From positions 42,251,979 through 42,315,978 of the forward strand of contig OU964920.1 of the NCBI GenBank assembly GCA_918807975.1: a DNA stretch of 64,000 nucleotides, written 5' to 3'. The translations under genes were made by a program, and so were the position numbers. The notes below the pieces were generated by a model, which saw only the letters and a list, made by a program, of their open reading frames with translations, ran no database searches and was not told where the DNA came from. This stretch comes from Aplidium turbinatum (taxonomy: Eukaryota > Chordata > Ascidiacea > Aplousobranchia > Polyclinidae). Within the stretch, counting starts at the first letter, position 1; each line of letters opens with the position of its first letter. Shown here piece after piece: positions 10,179 through 22,064 of the stretch.

Positions 10179-11871
10179 ATAGGCTATGTGCAAAACTTGT
10201 TGGTGCGGAGGTATATAAAGCACTTTCGAAATAAAAGAAAAAGCAAGCAACCACGTAATTCAAAATTGGCAAATTCCAACAATATGTTTGCTATTGTAGA
10301 ACAGCAAAAGGTGAAATCATGTTAAGATCTCGTCATGGAGGTGAATTGCGGAGATATCGAATAGTTGTTATTTCACAGCAACTTGAAACTGAAGCTATTT
10401 CTTTAAAAGTTATTGTTGATGAAATCACACGAATTTACGTCATGATGCAACGTTTTGCTAAAACGGAGAAAATTGAGCCATCAATCGCCTTAGAACAGAA
10501 TCCTGGTAAAAACTGCGGTTGGGTCATTTCGTAGAAAACGATCCATCAACCACTTTTGATCATTACAACATTTTCTTCTTTTGCTGGAAGCAGACATAGC
10601 CAGTGCAGGATTAAGGTGGATGCTATTGATGCTGCAGCATTAGGCCCATTCCTGAAATAGGCCCAGACGAAAACAGGCGTGAATTTTCCGGACGCTGAAC
10701 AGTTTTCCTTTGCTTAATTAACCCACAAATAATTCTTATTATAAAATTTGTAGTCCGACTTTCGCACGCCTAGGCACAGTGTTACGCCTAGGCACGTAAG
10801 ATAAAGCAAGATTTTGGCATAGACTACTTATTTAAGATGAAAAATTATAACACTTTTCGAGCTGTTTCAGGGCCCTTCATTACTTCAGCCGCAGATAAGA
10901 TGCACGGCTTTATTAACTCTTCCCCAATCGTGTATGCTTTTTTTGGTTTTAACTATTCGTAGAGAAACTAGATAGGATTCATGAAGAAAGGATTTTTCGG
11001 TAGTCGTCATCTTTTCATTTGCTTTTTTTAATCGTTCATATCAGAGAATATTCGTCCAAAATATTCAAGTGGCTTGCCTTCAAGATTGTTGTGCTTTGAA
11101 TGAAAGTGACGAACAACTTTAGAAGGTTTCATAACGTCATTTGGCAGAATTTGGGAGCACACCAAACATTAGGGCCGTGACGATTGTTCACTACCCGGAA
11201 CTATTGTAAAACCAAGCTCCAAGTATTTTTATTGTATTGCCTGACAAATTCCCCTTTTCGTTTCTTACTTCCCTCTGTGACACTCAACTTATCTGCATAT
11301 GCCCTTTTCGTAGTTTACATTTGCACCTACTGATACTTGGTTCATTTCCATTTTGAGAATTATTTGTTTCAGAAGTCTTAGTTTTTTCCTTCTTGTTAAA
11401 ATAGCCTACACTTGTTGGTTCGTTGATTCCATATTAATCCTTCTGTAGTTTAACAGGACAAGCTATTGCAGCATCTGAAAAGTGAAGAATGACCTTGTAT
11501 TACAAAACTTTTTGAAAGCTAGACGCAGTTTATAACGAAACAATCATAAACGGCACAAAATCTAGGTCATCGGAAGGTTAACCTTTATTATTAAACAGTT
11601 CTGCTGTATCAACGAAGGAGAGATAGGCTATGCCAGTTTTAGCCTACTGCTGTGAATCGGCCAAGCGTAAAATGAGTTTTACAGGAAGTATCAACTTTGC
11701 AATGCTTATGATTCCAGATTAAAATTAGCTTGGCAGAAAGTAAGATACGGTACTTCGCGGACCGGCGGTTGAGAACCACTGAGTTAGGCTAAGCCTTAGG
11801 AATAGATTAGGTTAAGGCAGTAAGATTAGTACTCATTATGTACTCATTACTCATTATGTACTCATTACTCA

Positions 11872-12252
11872 TTGTTTATGCGCACCCAGAAATCGGTGAG
11901 TGTGAACGAGTCAGCAGAGCTTACCATGTACAAGCTTTTGTCGTCGTTGAACCTTTCTCAAACATTTCCAAACGTCGAGATTGCTTTGCGCATCTATCTG
12001 TGCTTGATGGTGTCTAATGCCTCCGGCGAGCGGAGCTTCTCAAAACTGGGAATAGTCAAAGGAGCGCTGCGGTCCTCGATGAGGGAGGAAAGGCTAAACA
12101 TGCTGGCGCTTATGAGCATTGAACATGAGGTGCTGAGCAGCCTTGACTGCAGTGACATGATCGAAGATTTCGCGCTTGCTAAGGCTCGAAAAACAGTAGT
12201 TTGTTTGTTTGTTTGTTTATCTTTATCCTGCATTGCGGGAAAGCGGACTTGA
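11872..12252 (+). pseudogene. hAT transposase C-terminal dimerisation domain remnant
   Basis: The plus-strand frame contains FPNVEIALRIYLCLMVSNAS, then GERSFSKLGIVKGALRSSM and ERLNMLALMSIEHEVL. This is the hAT C-terminal dimerisation signature: the aromatic/hydrophobic helix, the S-x-GERSFS turn and the LxxLMxI helix. The codons past about 12195 read into the poly(AAAC) tail of the adjacent SINE. The zinc finger and catalytic core expected upstream are not readable in any frame, so the gene is a remnant. Confidence 0.85.
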
Positions 12253-12508
12253 GCGCTATGCATCGGTGTACGCCTTCCGACATACACCTGACCCACGCTG
12301 CAGCCGACGGCAATGTCAGTTTCCGGTTGTCTACTCTACTTATGACTTAAATTTGGTACTACCCATTACTCGAAATCGATCACTAGGTAAAGGCAATTAT
12401 CGTTAAGTTTCTTGCCCAGAGAAACAACAGCAAGTGCGGGTGGCTAGAGTCGAACATGCAGGCTCTCGACTGCGAGCCCAACGCGCTAACCACTCGGCCA
12501 CGGCTGCC
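12196..12508 (-). repeat. tRNA-derived SINE, family B, full length
   Basis: Read on the minus strand: tRNA-like head with A box (TGGCCGAGTGG) and B box (GTTCGACTC), a body containing GGGTAGTACCAAATTTAAG, and a tail of (AAAC)n at 12196-12215. It is inserted in the hAT element just after the transposase remnant. Confidence 0.85.
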
Positions 12509-12872
12509 AACATAGTATAAGTAAGCAGCACTAGCGCAGCATTGACAATATGCCAACGTTAAGTTGATCTGGATTAGCCTTTTCTTCATTAACTCCGCTT
12601 TTCAGGCAATATTGGTATTGAATTGTGTTGGTGTTACATAGCCTGATGTTACTCTCGAGTTTTTACGATAACACTTCGTTATTATTGTTCATGTTCATTA
12701 AAATTTGGCTGACTGCGTCGAAAGCAATAAAGGCTCTTTGGTCGGTCTGATTACGCGTGTACGGTGGAGTCAGAGTGTCGAATGCATATGTACCAATGCC
12801 TAGAAAAAATAGGCTTGTTTTTGCGCTGCAGCATCAGGCCCAGTTTCGTCTTAATCCGGCCCTGGACATAGC

Positions 12873-13745
12873 TTGAGATCAAATATAACCTTTCTTTGTT
12901 AGTAGTTTTCTAAAAGCAAGTTGTCCACAGAAACACCACTATACCAAAAACTCTAACCGACTTGAACTCAAACTTATAAAGTATGAAAATACCTTTTCCT
13001 TTTACAAACCACTTTTCGGCTTGAACTCTGATGTTGGTCTGTACAATGTACATGTGCTTTATGAAACTTCGAAATAAATCTTTCTTACTAAGCAAGAATT
13101 TATTACTAAGTCAAATCTACTCCCAAGTCCCACTAGCTGTCTTCCTACGATATTCCATCTGCACAGTGCACAGAGATAGCAGCTGACCTACAGATAACGC
13201 CTGAGAAGCCAAGACAGGGACTTCAAGCCAGCATGGAAAAACTCAACGCTACCAATCTCCACTAGCCTATGTCCTATTACGATTATCATAAAAGGAATTT
13301 TTTTTATTTTAGAGGAAATCTGAACTAATTGATGAATTTAGTGTAAAAATATCTCTATGTTTGAAAGTTTATAGCTCTCAGAAAATAATTATATTTGACT
13401 TTTTACTGCACTAAAAAGGGTAAAAATTGGTCAATTTTATTAAACAATGGCAACCATTTTATTAAATAATGGCAACAATCTTATTAAATAAAAAAACTTG
13501 ATGTGATAGAGAAAATCTGAGCTCATTTTCGGATTCAGCGCCCCAAAATTAGCCAACGTCAGTTGTCAAAACCCAAACCTGAAAATAAAGTTGAAATTTG
13601 TAGACCAGTGTTATAAAATTGCGTCAGCCTTCATGGCAGAAACGAAGCTATATAGACCTATGGCAGGTGAAAAAGCGTAGGCTTGTAAGTTGTAACTGTT
13701 CTGATGATGAGGGCTATGCTCGAGAAAAGTTCACTACCCAGTAAA
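12873..13745. other. Intergenic, no recognised feature
   Basis: AT-rich sequence with short frames only. A local duplication (TTTTATTAAACAATGGCAAC / TTTTATTAAATAATGGCAAC, around 13435-13490) is the only structure I see. Confidence 0.4.
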
Positions 13746-13747
13746 CA

Positions 13748-14471
13748 TTGATTGTTGGGCCAACATTGGCAAGAAGTTGGCCACAACATTGGCAAGATGC
13801 AGACACCAACGTTGGCAAGATGTTTTATGCACCATTTTGCTTAATCTGGTCAACGTTGGCATCTGTATCTGGCCAACGTTAGCGTCTGCATCTTGCCAAC
13901 GTTGGCAAAGTGTTTTATGCACCATTTTGTTTCATCTGGCCACCAACGTTAGCATCTGCATCTTGCCAACGTTGGCAAAGTGTTTTATGCACTATTTTGC
14001 TTCATCTGGTCAATGTTAGCGTCTGCATCTTGCCAACGTTGGCAAAGTGCTTTATGCACCATTTTGTTTCATCTGGCCAACGTTAGTGTTTGCATCTTGC
14101 CAACGTTGGCAAAGTGTTTTATGCACCATTTTGTTTCATCTGGCCAACGTTAGTGTCTGCATCTTGCCAACGTTGGCAAAGTGTTTTATGCACTATTTGC
14201 TTCATCTGGTCAACGTTAGCGTCTACATCTTGCCAACGTTGGCAAAATGTTTTATGCACTATTTTGCTTGATCTGGTCAACGTTAATGTCTGCATCTTGC
14301 CAACGTTGGCAAAGTGTTTTATGCACCATTTTGTTTTATCTGGTCAACGTTAGCGTCTGCATCTTGCCAATGTTGGCAAAGTGTTTTATGCACCATTTTG
14401 CTTCATCTGGTCAATGTTGGAGTCTGCATCTGACCAACCTTGGCATCTGTATCTGGCCAACGTTGGTGCCC
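13748..14471. repeat. 67-bp minisatellite
   Basis: The unit is about 67 bp: GTGTTTTATGCACCATTTTG, then TTTCATCTGGYCAACGTTAG, then CGTCTGCATCTTGCCAACGTTGGCAAA. The anchor TGTTTTATGC recurs at about 13911, 13981, 14048, 14115, 14182, 14248, 14315 and 14382, giving spacings of 70, 67, 67, 67, 66, 67 and 67. Each unit contains the palindrome GCCAACGTTGGC. A 67-bp period shifts frame at every unit, so the overlapping frames here are not genes. The right edge abuts a LINE fragment. Confidence 0.92.
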
Positions 14472-14499
14472 AAATTCTAAGATCGTCAGCTAAGATAGG

Positions 14500-15108
14500 T
14501 CCCACTCCAACGGACTGCCTTCCCATCCTGGCAGGCATCCAACCTGCTGAGCATTGTCGTAAAGGAGCCATGATTTCCCTTGCTCGTCGCGCACTGGACC
14601 CCGACCACCTCTTCCACAGTACACTCCAGCGCCTACCTGGAGGATAACAGCGACTGAAATCAAGACGCCCATTTGTGCCGCGGCACGACAGCTTCTGAAC
14701 AACGTTGAAGATCTTGGAATAAGTGCGGCACACTGGACGAACTACACATGGAACATGGAGTGGCAAAACAACACCTCCCGACTCCGTGATTTCCTACCCG
14801 ACGTCAATCCCCACCCTCCGGGGATGTCCCTCGCAAGACTTGCGTGGGTCCGGCTTAACCGCCTACGAACCAGCGTCGGTCGCTTTCGTTCAGACATGTG
14901 CAGATGGGGCCTGGCTCCCTCACCGGGATGCGAGTGTGGCGCCACAGACCAGACAGTAGATCATGTCGTCCATGACTGCCCAATCCATCAACCACCACAT
15001 GGAACGTTTGGACTGAAGGCCCTGGATGACGAGACTGTCGAGTGGCTGATGACACCATGCCCAAACATATAGTCCGGAAGAACAGCTCATATGACGAAGA
15101 AGAATAGG
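14500..15108 (+). mobile_element. LINE 3' fragment (same family as 5745-6912)
   Basis: The plus strand reads PTDCLPILAGIQPAEHCRK and ARRALDPDHLFHSTLQRLP. After frame breaks between about 14640 and 14755 it continues as RLRDFLPDVNPHPPGMSLA, AWVRLNRLRTSVGRFRSDM and CECGATDQTVDHVVHDC, ending ETVEWLMTPC before the stop at 15072. These match the C-terminal part of the LINE at 5745-6912 at most positions. The fragment is 5'-truncated and broken. Confidence 0.85.
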
Positions 15109-16843
15109 TTGATGGCATATAATAACATTACGTTTTTTTTTGTTAAGAATTTGTTACTTAAAATGTAAACTATGAATGCAATCCACTGTCTACCCGGAAT
15201 GTGGCTGGTCTTTCCTATAGAATCCAAAGACGTTTTTTATTTAAGTTACTTTAGTTTAGATTACATCGAGTAACAAAATGGCGTTTTAAGTTCAGTTTAT
15301 TTGTTTTTATTTCTGACCATCATATCAAAAACAATAAGCTTACACGTAAGTATAGGGAGACTGGGGTAGGCTAACGGGTGGAATGGGGCAAGATGAACAA
15401 CCCTTGTTTTTGGAAAAATAAGTCGATGGAATTTTTTTTCTTTGCCCTGAATTTAAATCCCAATCTAAGGCTATGTTTCATCTCTGCAATAGTTAATGCC
15501 TGCCTGGTCAGCGTCTTTTGTAAAAGAATCGTTAGTTAATTCTATAAATTATTTTTGGATTGCTTCAGGAACATCTTTCACTTTACATACACAAGGGTTT
15601 CTCGCTACTTTCATCAAAATGCTGCCAGTAGCCTATTTATCTCGGGAAAATATCGTTCAAGCTCTTCCTGCAAATTTTGAAGATAGCTGATGATGTTATC
15701 CTTCAAGTTTTGATTGAGATCATCTCCAGTTATCTCCGTCAAGCGATGAAATGACATCTACAATACCAATAGGCTACCTACAGCTGGCACAAATTTTCTG
15801 TCCCGTCCACTGATGTGGATATTTTAATTGATAGCTCATTTACCCCCCAAAACGAGGAAATTTACCCCAGTTTAACCCTTTGCTTTTCAACGTTTTTTTG
15901 GAAGTTAACTGCTCGTGGGGGGGGGGCGTTTTTGGATCAAATTCAATCAGCTGTTACGTGTTATCCGCTGGTGCTATTTCAACAGAAGTTGCACTGGTGT
16001 GAAAACAAATCATTTGTCTATAAGTTTGAAAAGTCATTATTTTAAAAATTTATATGTTAAACTTGATATTTCAATTTTTGCAAAGGTACCCAAAAACGGC
16101 AATTTTGATTTATGTTGCCGCTGTTTAATTACCGTGCTAATCCGATTTCATGCAAAGTTCTGAATGACAAAGAGCTCGATCGACCGCACGAAGTGTGTGT
16201 GCGGTGTGCCGACTCATTGCATTGATAAAGATTTACGACTTGCGAGCAAATCTTATTGTAAGCTACTCACTGATTCTAAAATAGTTACAATCAGAGTAAT
16301 TTTGTTACACGAATTTGAAAAAAAAACAAAACTGCGTTTGTTGTCTTACATTTTTGTCCTAAACTAATGCATTCCGAAACTCATGGCTAGCTTCTAGTTT
16401 TATGGAACCAAATTTCTCATAAGTAACACCTTAGCCTGCTTGAATAGCTGTTTACATCTTCGTTTGTGTATTTTAAGTCTACAATTGAGTTTGTTGTATG
16501 AGTATTTTTAGTAGAGAGAAGACAATTGAACAAGTTGTTGAAATTATCTGAAATTTCCAAGTTCAAATTAGGTGCTTTTGAAATTGTGGATTTGTGTCAA
16601 GTCGCATCACAAATATCATGCAAGCTACATCATAAGTCATTTCGCTTACGGGTGTTTATAAACATGACTCATAAATTACATCCACAAAAAATACAGCATT
16701 TACATCAACAAAGCTAAGTTCGAAGGTCACTATTTATTGAAGATTGTGTCAATCAATTTGAAAATACATTTTTAGTCTGCCAGCGTCGAAACAATGCAAC
16801 AGCGAATTGAGGAACATGCGTAAACAAAGGAAATGTGAAATAA

Positions 16844-16921
16844 CCCACAGTCAGCAAATCTACATAAATTTAACGTTTGCAAATGTTGAATCAATGTAAA
16901 AGGACTGGATTGCTGACTGGG
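16844..16921. repeat. Palindromic miniature element (MITE-P)
   Basis: CCCACAGTCAGCAAATC at the left mirrors GATTGCTGACTGGG at the right; the centre reads TTGAATCAATGTAAAAGGAC. A degenerate copy outside the intersectin locus. Confidence 0.6.
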
Positions 16922-18146
16922 TCCTTATTGTTTGAAACACAAAAAATACGCGTAAAGGCGACAACATCAGCAAGGCAGCGGTTATGTTTCTGGCCAAAAA
17001 AAAAATTAACTTTTGACTTCAAAGATAATAATGATTAGAACGAAGCTTCAAAGTTTGTCGTAAAAAATATTGCAGAGATACAATAAACATAATCATTTTG
17101 TGCTAGATTGTGAGAAGACTTCCTAGATTCTTTCCAAACATTTGCATGATTGCAAATTATTTTCTATAACTTTATATTGCCAAAAAATGGCTTCTTTGTT
17201 GAAACAACGTGGCTACAATTCTATAAAAAATTCTTAGGCCTACTACATTGAAGTAATAAATTTTTTTTTTGTGATTTTGCTGATGACATTTTACAATATC
17301 CGAGAAGTAAAAAATAATAATGATGAATTATTTTACAAAACCGTGGTTTGCAAGCGCTTTACAAAAAATTGTTGGGAGAAAATTTACTATTAGACGTAAA
17401 ACGTTGTAAAAGAAAATTGTCGGTTTACGTATTTATAATGTTTATTGCGCTGTTATCGAATTATAAACTGCCTGTATTGTCTACCTTTGTGGTTGCCGGC
17501 CAGCTTAGAGCAACAAGCAAACTACGCGTTTATGGTATTTGCATCGTGTTATGATTCTCGAAAATTTCCCACAAGGTCTTTATTTTTATCGTGATATTTT
17601 TGTGCCTCTTCTATCCTAAACTTGAAGTCATTGTGCAGCACAATCCACATCGGTTTTTAGACTCAGTCTTCATTGAAAATCTTTTGTGTGGTGCATCATT
17701 TCAGGTAGTGTCTTCCCCTAAGCTGTTACACAAACCGCCCAGAACCAGGTTGATTATTATGTATCTTACAGCCGTTGAAAGCCCGTTATTGTATGTGTGG
17801 AATTATTACTGTAGATGTCTGACTAAATTCATGCCAAAATCGAGCAAATTCTGCTTTCGGGATCCTTGCCGTTATTTACGGTATTTTTTGTTGATAAGTT
17901 TAGGCAACATTTTTCCAAGATAAATGAAGACATCGGTATTGTTCGTCACTTAGATTTAGTTTTCTCAGCATTGTTTATTCATTCTTTGATCCACTAGTTT
18001 GTCCCACTTTTGGTATAATCGGATCGTTTATAAATGGCGGGTCTTCACAATAGCCGTCCTCTTATACATTGGCGCAACGTATTCAGATGTTGAATCAATG
18101 ATCAAGAAAGCTGATTTGTTGTTTGTCTTATGTGACGCATAACTTT

Positions 18147-18192
18147 ATGCCTCGTCTACATTACAAAATATTTCGTAATGTAGATGAGGCAT
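18147..18192. repeat. Small hairpin
   Basis: ATGCCTCGTCTACATTAC and its complement (GTAATGTAGATGAGGCAT, one mismatch) are separated by 10 nt. Function unknown. Confidence 0.6.
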
Positions 18193-20705
18193 TATAATCT
18201 TTATTTTGCGCTCTTTGGAACAACACACAGTGCACTGTGAAACAAAAATGCAGGACATAACAACAAGTAGGCGACATAAAGCAGGGAAGGGACGCCATCG
18301 AGTTAGCTGCTACGTGTAAATGGGGCCTATCATCATAATTTTGAGTGTATCTCACAATTACTGTTTGCAAAAACGCTATTTCTCCGGCTTCTCCCAAAAG
18401 CATTTGCAGCGATACATTTCTTCAATTGCAAGTTTTGTCAATGAGAGCATTTCCATAGAACGTTTATTTCGAAACCAGGTTTTCGTGCCTTCTCCCAAGA
18501 GAAGATTTCTTATTGTAACGTTTTTTATTCGTCAATGAATATTATCTGCTTGAAACGACTGTTTTGAATAGTTTGTGGCCCACATAAATAGCCTACTATT
18601 TTGATCGTGGATTGCTATTCTTCTTTGTAGAGCTGATAACGCAAAAAAACGTTTGCTATTATTGTTTCTAATTAACAGCTTTGTGGTCACTGACTTTTCG
18701 TTTGTAGCAAAAGAAATAACGCGCTTTGTATTATTGAGGTCAAACCAAACAAAGGAAAGCAAGAGGATGTTTCTCTCTGCTCGCGCATATCGATGCACGA
18801 AGCAATTATGAGCTTATGGCTTGTTATCGCAATGTAATCCATTTCACGCTTTGCTGGAAGTTAGCTAGAAATAGCAAAAATTCACCAAAATCTTGAATTT
18901 ACAAGAAAACTACACAACTTTTAGCATCAAATTTAATATCATCATATCCGCCTGGCAATTTTAGGAAAAGTCAAGAAAAACCAAGTGCATGGCGTTACTG
19001 TGCTTCAAATAATCAAAGGAAATATGAGGGGGGGGCCAAATCTGGCCTCCCTTTGAGGAGCAAAGTGTTAAGAAATACTGGTTTAATGCTAACAGATTTT
19101 CTGAACTTTTGTTTAAGTCTTTTTTCCTGCAAATCTTATTTTGCACGAAAGTCTGAAACTTCATTAAGAGTAGCCTATAGCCTATCAACAACATTATGCC
19201 CCTGACTTTGTCCTTGCATATATACGCTACCTCTACCAGTCCACTGTAATTAAAACAAAAAGGTTTATGCTGGAAAGACTTTAAGCCTATGCATTGCTGA
19301 TGTACTGTAGCTATCTAGAAACCGTTTTATCGCCAACTTTTTTTTGAGATTTGTCTTTTGTTTTGGATAAGGGATGTCCGTAATTCCAACCTCTAATGAA
19401 ATGGCAGCCAATTTAAAACCAGACTTCTTCAAACTCATCTATAACGTTCTGTAGGCTAAGTTATAAAATAAAAAGAGTGTTAACGTCTAACTAAACAATT
19501 TTCTCTCACAAAATTGTAACAAAAAAAAAATTCATTAGCCTATACTTGGTAAATTTTTTCCATTTTACAACAACAAAACACGTCGAAAAATATTAGGCTC
19601 AGTTCAGTTTGTATTCATTTCTGAACATTACAACAAAAATTGCAGAAAAAAAATGCAAACTTTTTGTTTTGTCAAGGTAAGCAAAATTTACTTTTTAAGA
19701 ATACGCAAGAAACATATTAGTACTGCAAAGCGCTTATGCAATACAAAAGAGACGTGCAATCCCGATTGTATCTTACTTCCCTGAACGTATCGCTGCAATG
19801 CCACTACAATACAAAAAGCAGTTGCAGTCATCGAGTGAGCTGCCTTCAATTATTTTGGCATTTTTTAAAGTTTCATCCTCACAGGGTAGCAACCGACTTG
19901 TAAACCACATGATTGTTTCATGGCGACCTTTATAGGTTAACACAGGCCATGAACATTAGTTTGCCTCTCTATCAAAGAGTATAAGATTAATATATCTTAA
20001 CTTACCAAACGTACAGGTCCAACACATTGAGTTGTGGGGTCACTCTACACTGGAATGAGTTGCTTTATCTTCTTTTTTGGTGAATAAACGAATAACAATG
20101 AAGTAAAAACAATGAAAATACTTGAACTTTAATCTACTCATCAAGAGATTTAGAAGAATTGAAAAATCACACAAGTACTTCTTATTTCTAATACAACTGT
20201 TTACTTGACGTAACAGTCTATGACTCTATGTGAAGTTATTTTTGAAGTTCATTTCAAAGACTAAAAAACTATTCCATTCCGAGAATTAGGTTACCCTTTC
20301 ATGCAAAACTGAAAGTTTTTAATAGGTAATAAATTCGTGGAAATGTTAGGCCAGTTTATTGTACCACTGTGGCAGCGCTAATAAAAACACATAAAATTGA
20401 ATGGGAACCACAATGTTCCTTAGTTTTACATGTTTGTGATGGATACTTTTCAGGAAAGTAAATAGTCGTAAACAATGTGGGTTATGTATTTGCTATTACG
20501 ATTGCTGTTTTTATGGAATTATTAATTTATTGACATCATTTACAATTTAAAGCTTTGCAAACCTGTGGGCTCGGTTGCATTTGTTTTTTCATACCTACTT
20601 GCGGGTATGAAGTCAGTTATTATCATTTATTTGCAACCGCGATCTACATTTGCAAATACCAAGCTTGTTTTGGCTCTACACTACAGAGTAGTCTAGGCAC
20701 TACAA

Positions 20706-21064
20706 CAGGGTTACTCAGCAAATGTTAACAAAATTCCAGTTTAACAAGTTGAATATTTTTAGCGGTCCGGTAAATAAGTTATTTCCCACGCAACCACGAA
20801 AGTTAAATTATATCTGTAAAAAACCACTTTTTTGGTAAAATGTAACTCCAACTGGATTTCTAAGAAAGTGTTGGGGAGTCTGGGAGTCGAAGCTTCCCAG
20901 CAACTAGGATAATCACAGTAAAAATTGCTTTCTCCCAGTAGAAATCTGTTTAAAGAAGCCCTGATACGTTTGGCAATGAGGTTATTCTTCCAAAAACTCA
21001 AGGTCCACCATCAACACCCAGAAGGTCCGGATTCGGACCGTGGTCCGCCAGTTGAGTAGCCCTG
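20706..21064. mobile_element. hAT-type non-autonomous element
   Basis: 359 bp starting CAGGGTTACTCAGCAAATG and ending, in complement, CAGGGCTACTCAACTGG. The flanks CACTACAA (20698-20705) and CACTACTA (21065-21072) form an 8-bp duplication with one mismatch, as expected for hAT. There is no coding sequence; the 80-codon frame inside is compositional. Confidence 0.75.
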
Positions 21065-21072
21065 CACTACTA

Positions 21073-22064
21073 CGTTGCAAGCATTTTCTAAAAGTCAAAA
21101 AGAGGTTTGAAGACTCCAGGCAGTCAAACTATTAGCCACGTTGTGTAGTCTGGAGTTAGAATTGACAAATTGTATAGAAACCTTTTTAAATGAGAATGGT
21201 AGGTCTTACTAGTTAATTTTTCGTCCAGTTAAAGCTACATAAAAAGTATACGTAGACTGTTGAACGTAGCCTATAATGAAAACAAGACGTACAACTTTAG
21301 TCTAACGTAGATTTCTTCAGTATCAAGCTATTTTATTTTGGTTTTCGTCCACAGCTTAAGCAATCTCGTTGTTTGAAATAGCATAACGTAAATACAACGG
21401 AAATTTAAAACGACCGCCAAAAATAATAAGTTAATCATGCTTTATTTACGTACAGTGCAACAACATAGACTTTGCTTAAGTACACTGGAATAACAGACGC
21501 AACGCAACAGGAAGCAGTGAAGAGGCATGTAGGCCTGTAGTCATCGAGTCAGTTGTTCCGACAATACAGTAATTCATTTTCAATAAACGGTCTAATCTTA
21601 TATGTTGAACCAAACCACTTTAAAAATTACCCAACTTTTGCTACCCTTTTGTATAAAGCTCCAGTAGTCTAGTTCTACTGGGTTACTGATTCGGTTTTGT
21701 CAATCTTTATGTGTCGAAATCGAAGTGTTCCTTGTTTTTGAGTAAAATATGTCGAGTAGCAATACAAGCTTACAACTTTCAAACAATTCCAGCATTTGTG
21801 AAAATTATCGAATTCCAATGAAAATTTCCAGATCGGATTCCAACTGAAATAGCGGGGTTAAAAGAACGTCGATCGGAGGCTAAAATAGCGTCAAGCAACG
21901 TTGAAACAATGTAAAAATAGCCCAAGTTGGTTGAAAAACCTTGTGATGTATCATGAAAATTTCTTGTTAGTTTTACTTGATATAATTTAACTTGATAATT
22001 TACTTTTTGTATATTCTTTGGCAGAGCTTTTACTTTAATTTACCTTTGTTATAAATTACCAACT
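21073..22064. other. 5' flank of the DRE-TIM-like gene
   Basis: AT-rich, without a recognisable promoter. A stretch near 21890-21935 (GTTGAAACAATGTAAAAATAG) resembles half of the palindromic miniature element. Confidence 0.35.

Larger units (their letters stand above)
9203..10592. other. Repeat-derived spacer
   Basis: There is no credible gene. It holds a SINE family-B body fragment (9642-9712), a segment (about 9805-10120) similar to the region downstream of the gene at 22065-23132, and a tail-like motif (10128-10178) also found inverted at 15.3 kb and 19.6 kb. The 71-codon frame at 10319-10534 has no recognisable features. Confidence 0.5.
10601..12864 (+). mobile_element. hAT transposon, complete ends, decayed interior
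   Basis: A 2,264-bp element bounded by a perfect 8-bp duplication GACATAGC (10593-10600 and 12865-12872). The termini are CAGTGCAGGATTAAGG and, in complement, CAGGGCCGGATTAAGAC, typical hAT ends. The subterminal segments also mirror each other (ATGCTGCAGCATTAGGCCCA / GCTGCAGCATCAGGCCC). Only the C-terminal transposase part is readable (11872-12195). A SINE (12196-12508) and the end of another hAT-like element (near 11757-11780, GGTTGAGAACCACTG) lie inside it, so it is old and inactive. Confidence 0.88.
15109..20697. other. Gene-poor intergenic stretch
   Basis: About 5.6 kb of AT-rich DNA without a credible gene; the longest frame (17591-17923, 110 codons) shows no family features. Recognised pieces are the inverted tail motif at 15291-15343, a palindromic miniature element (16844-16921), a small hairpin (18147-18192) and a second tail-like motif at 19603-19650. 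Confidence 0.5.

Noticed and set aside
10319-10534. 71-codon plus-strand frame
   Set aside because: No recognisable motif, no splice context, and repeat-rich surroundings; length is within chance for this base composition.
12437-12508. Candidate tRNA gene
   Set aside because: A and B boxes are present but it continues into a SINE body with an (AAAC)n tail, so it is a SINE head.
13777-14480. Chain of 74-88-codon frames rich in CQRWQ/LCTIL words
   Set aside because: They are shadows of the 67-bp minisatellite; the period is not a multiple of three and the same words appear in successive frames.
17591-17923. 110-codon plus-strand frame
   Set aside because: Lacks protein-family features and is interspersed with low-complexity AT-rich sequence; no splice partners found.
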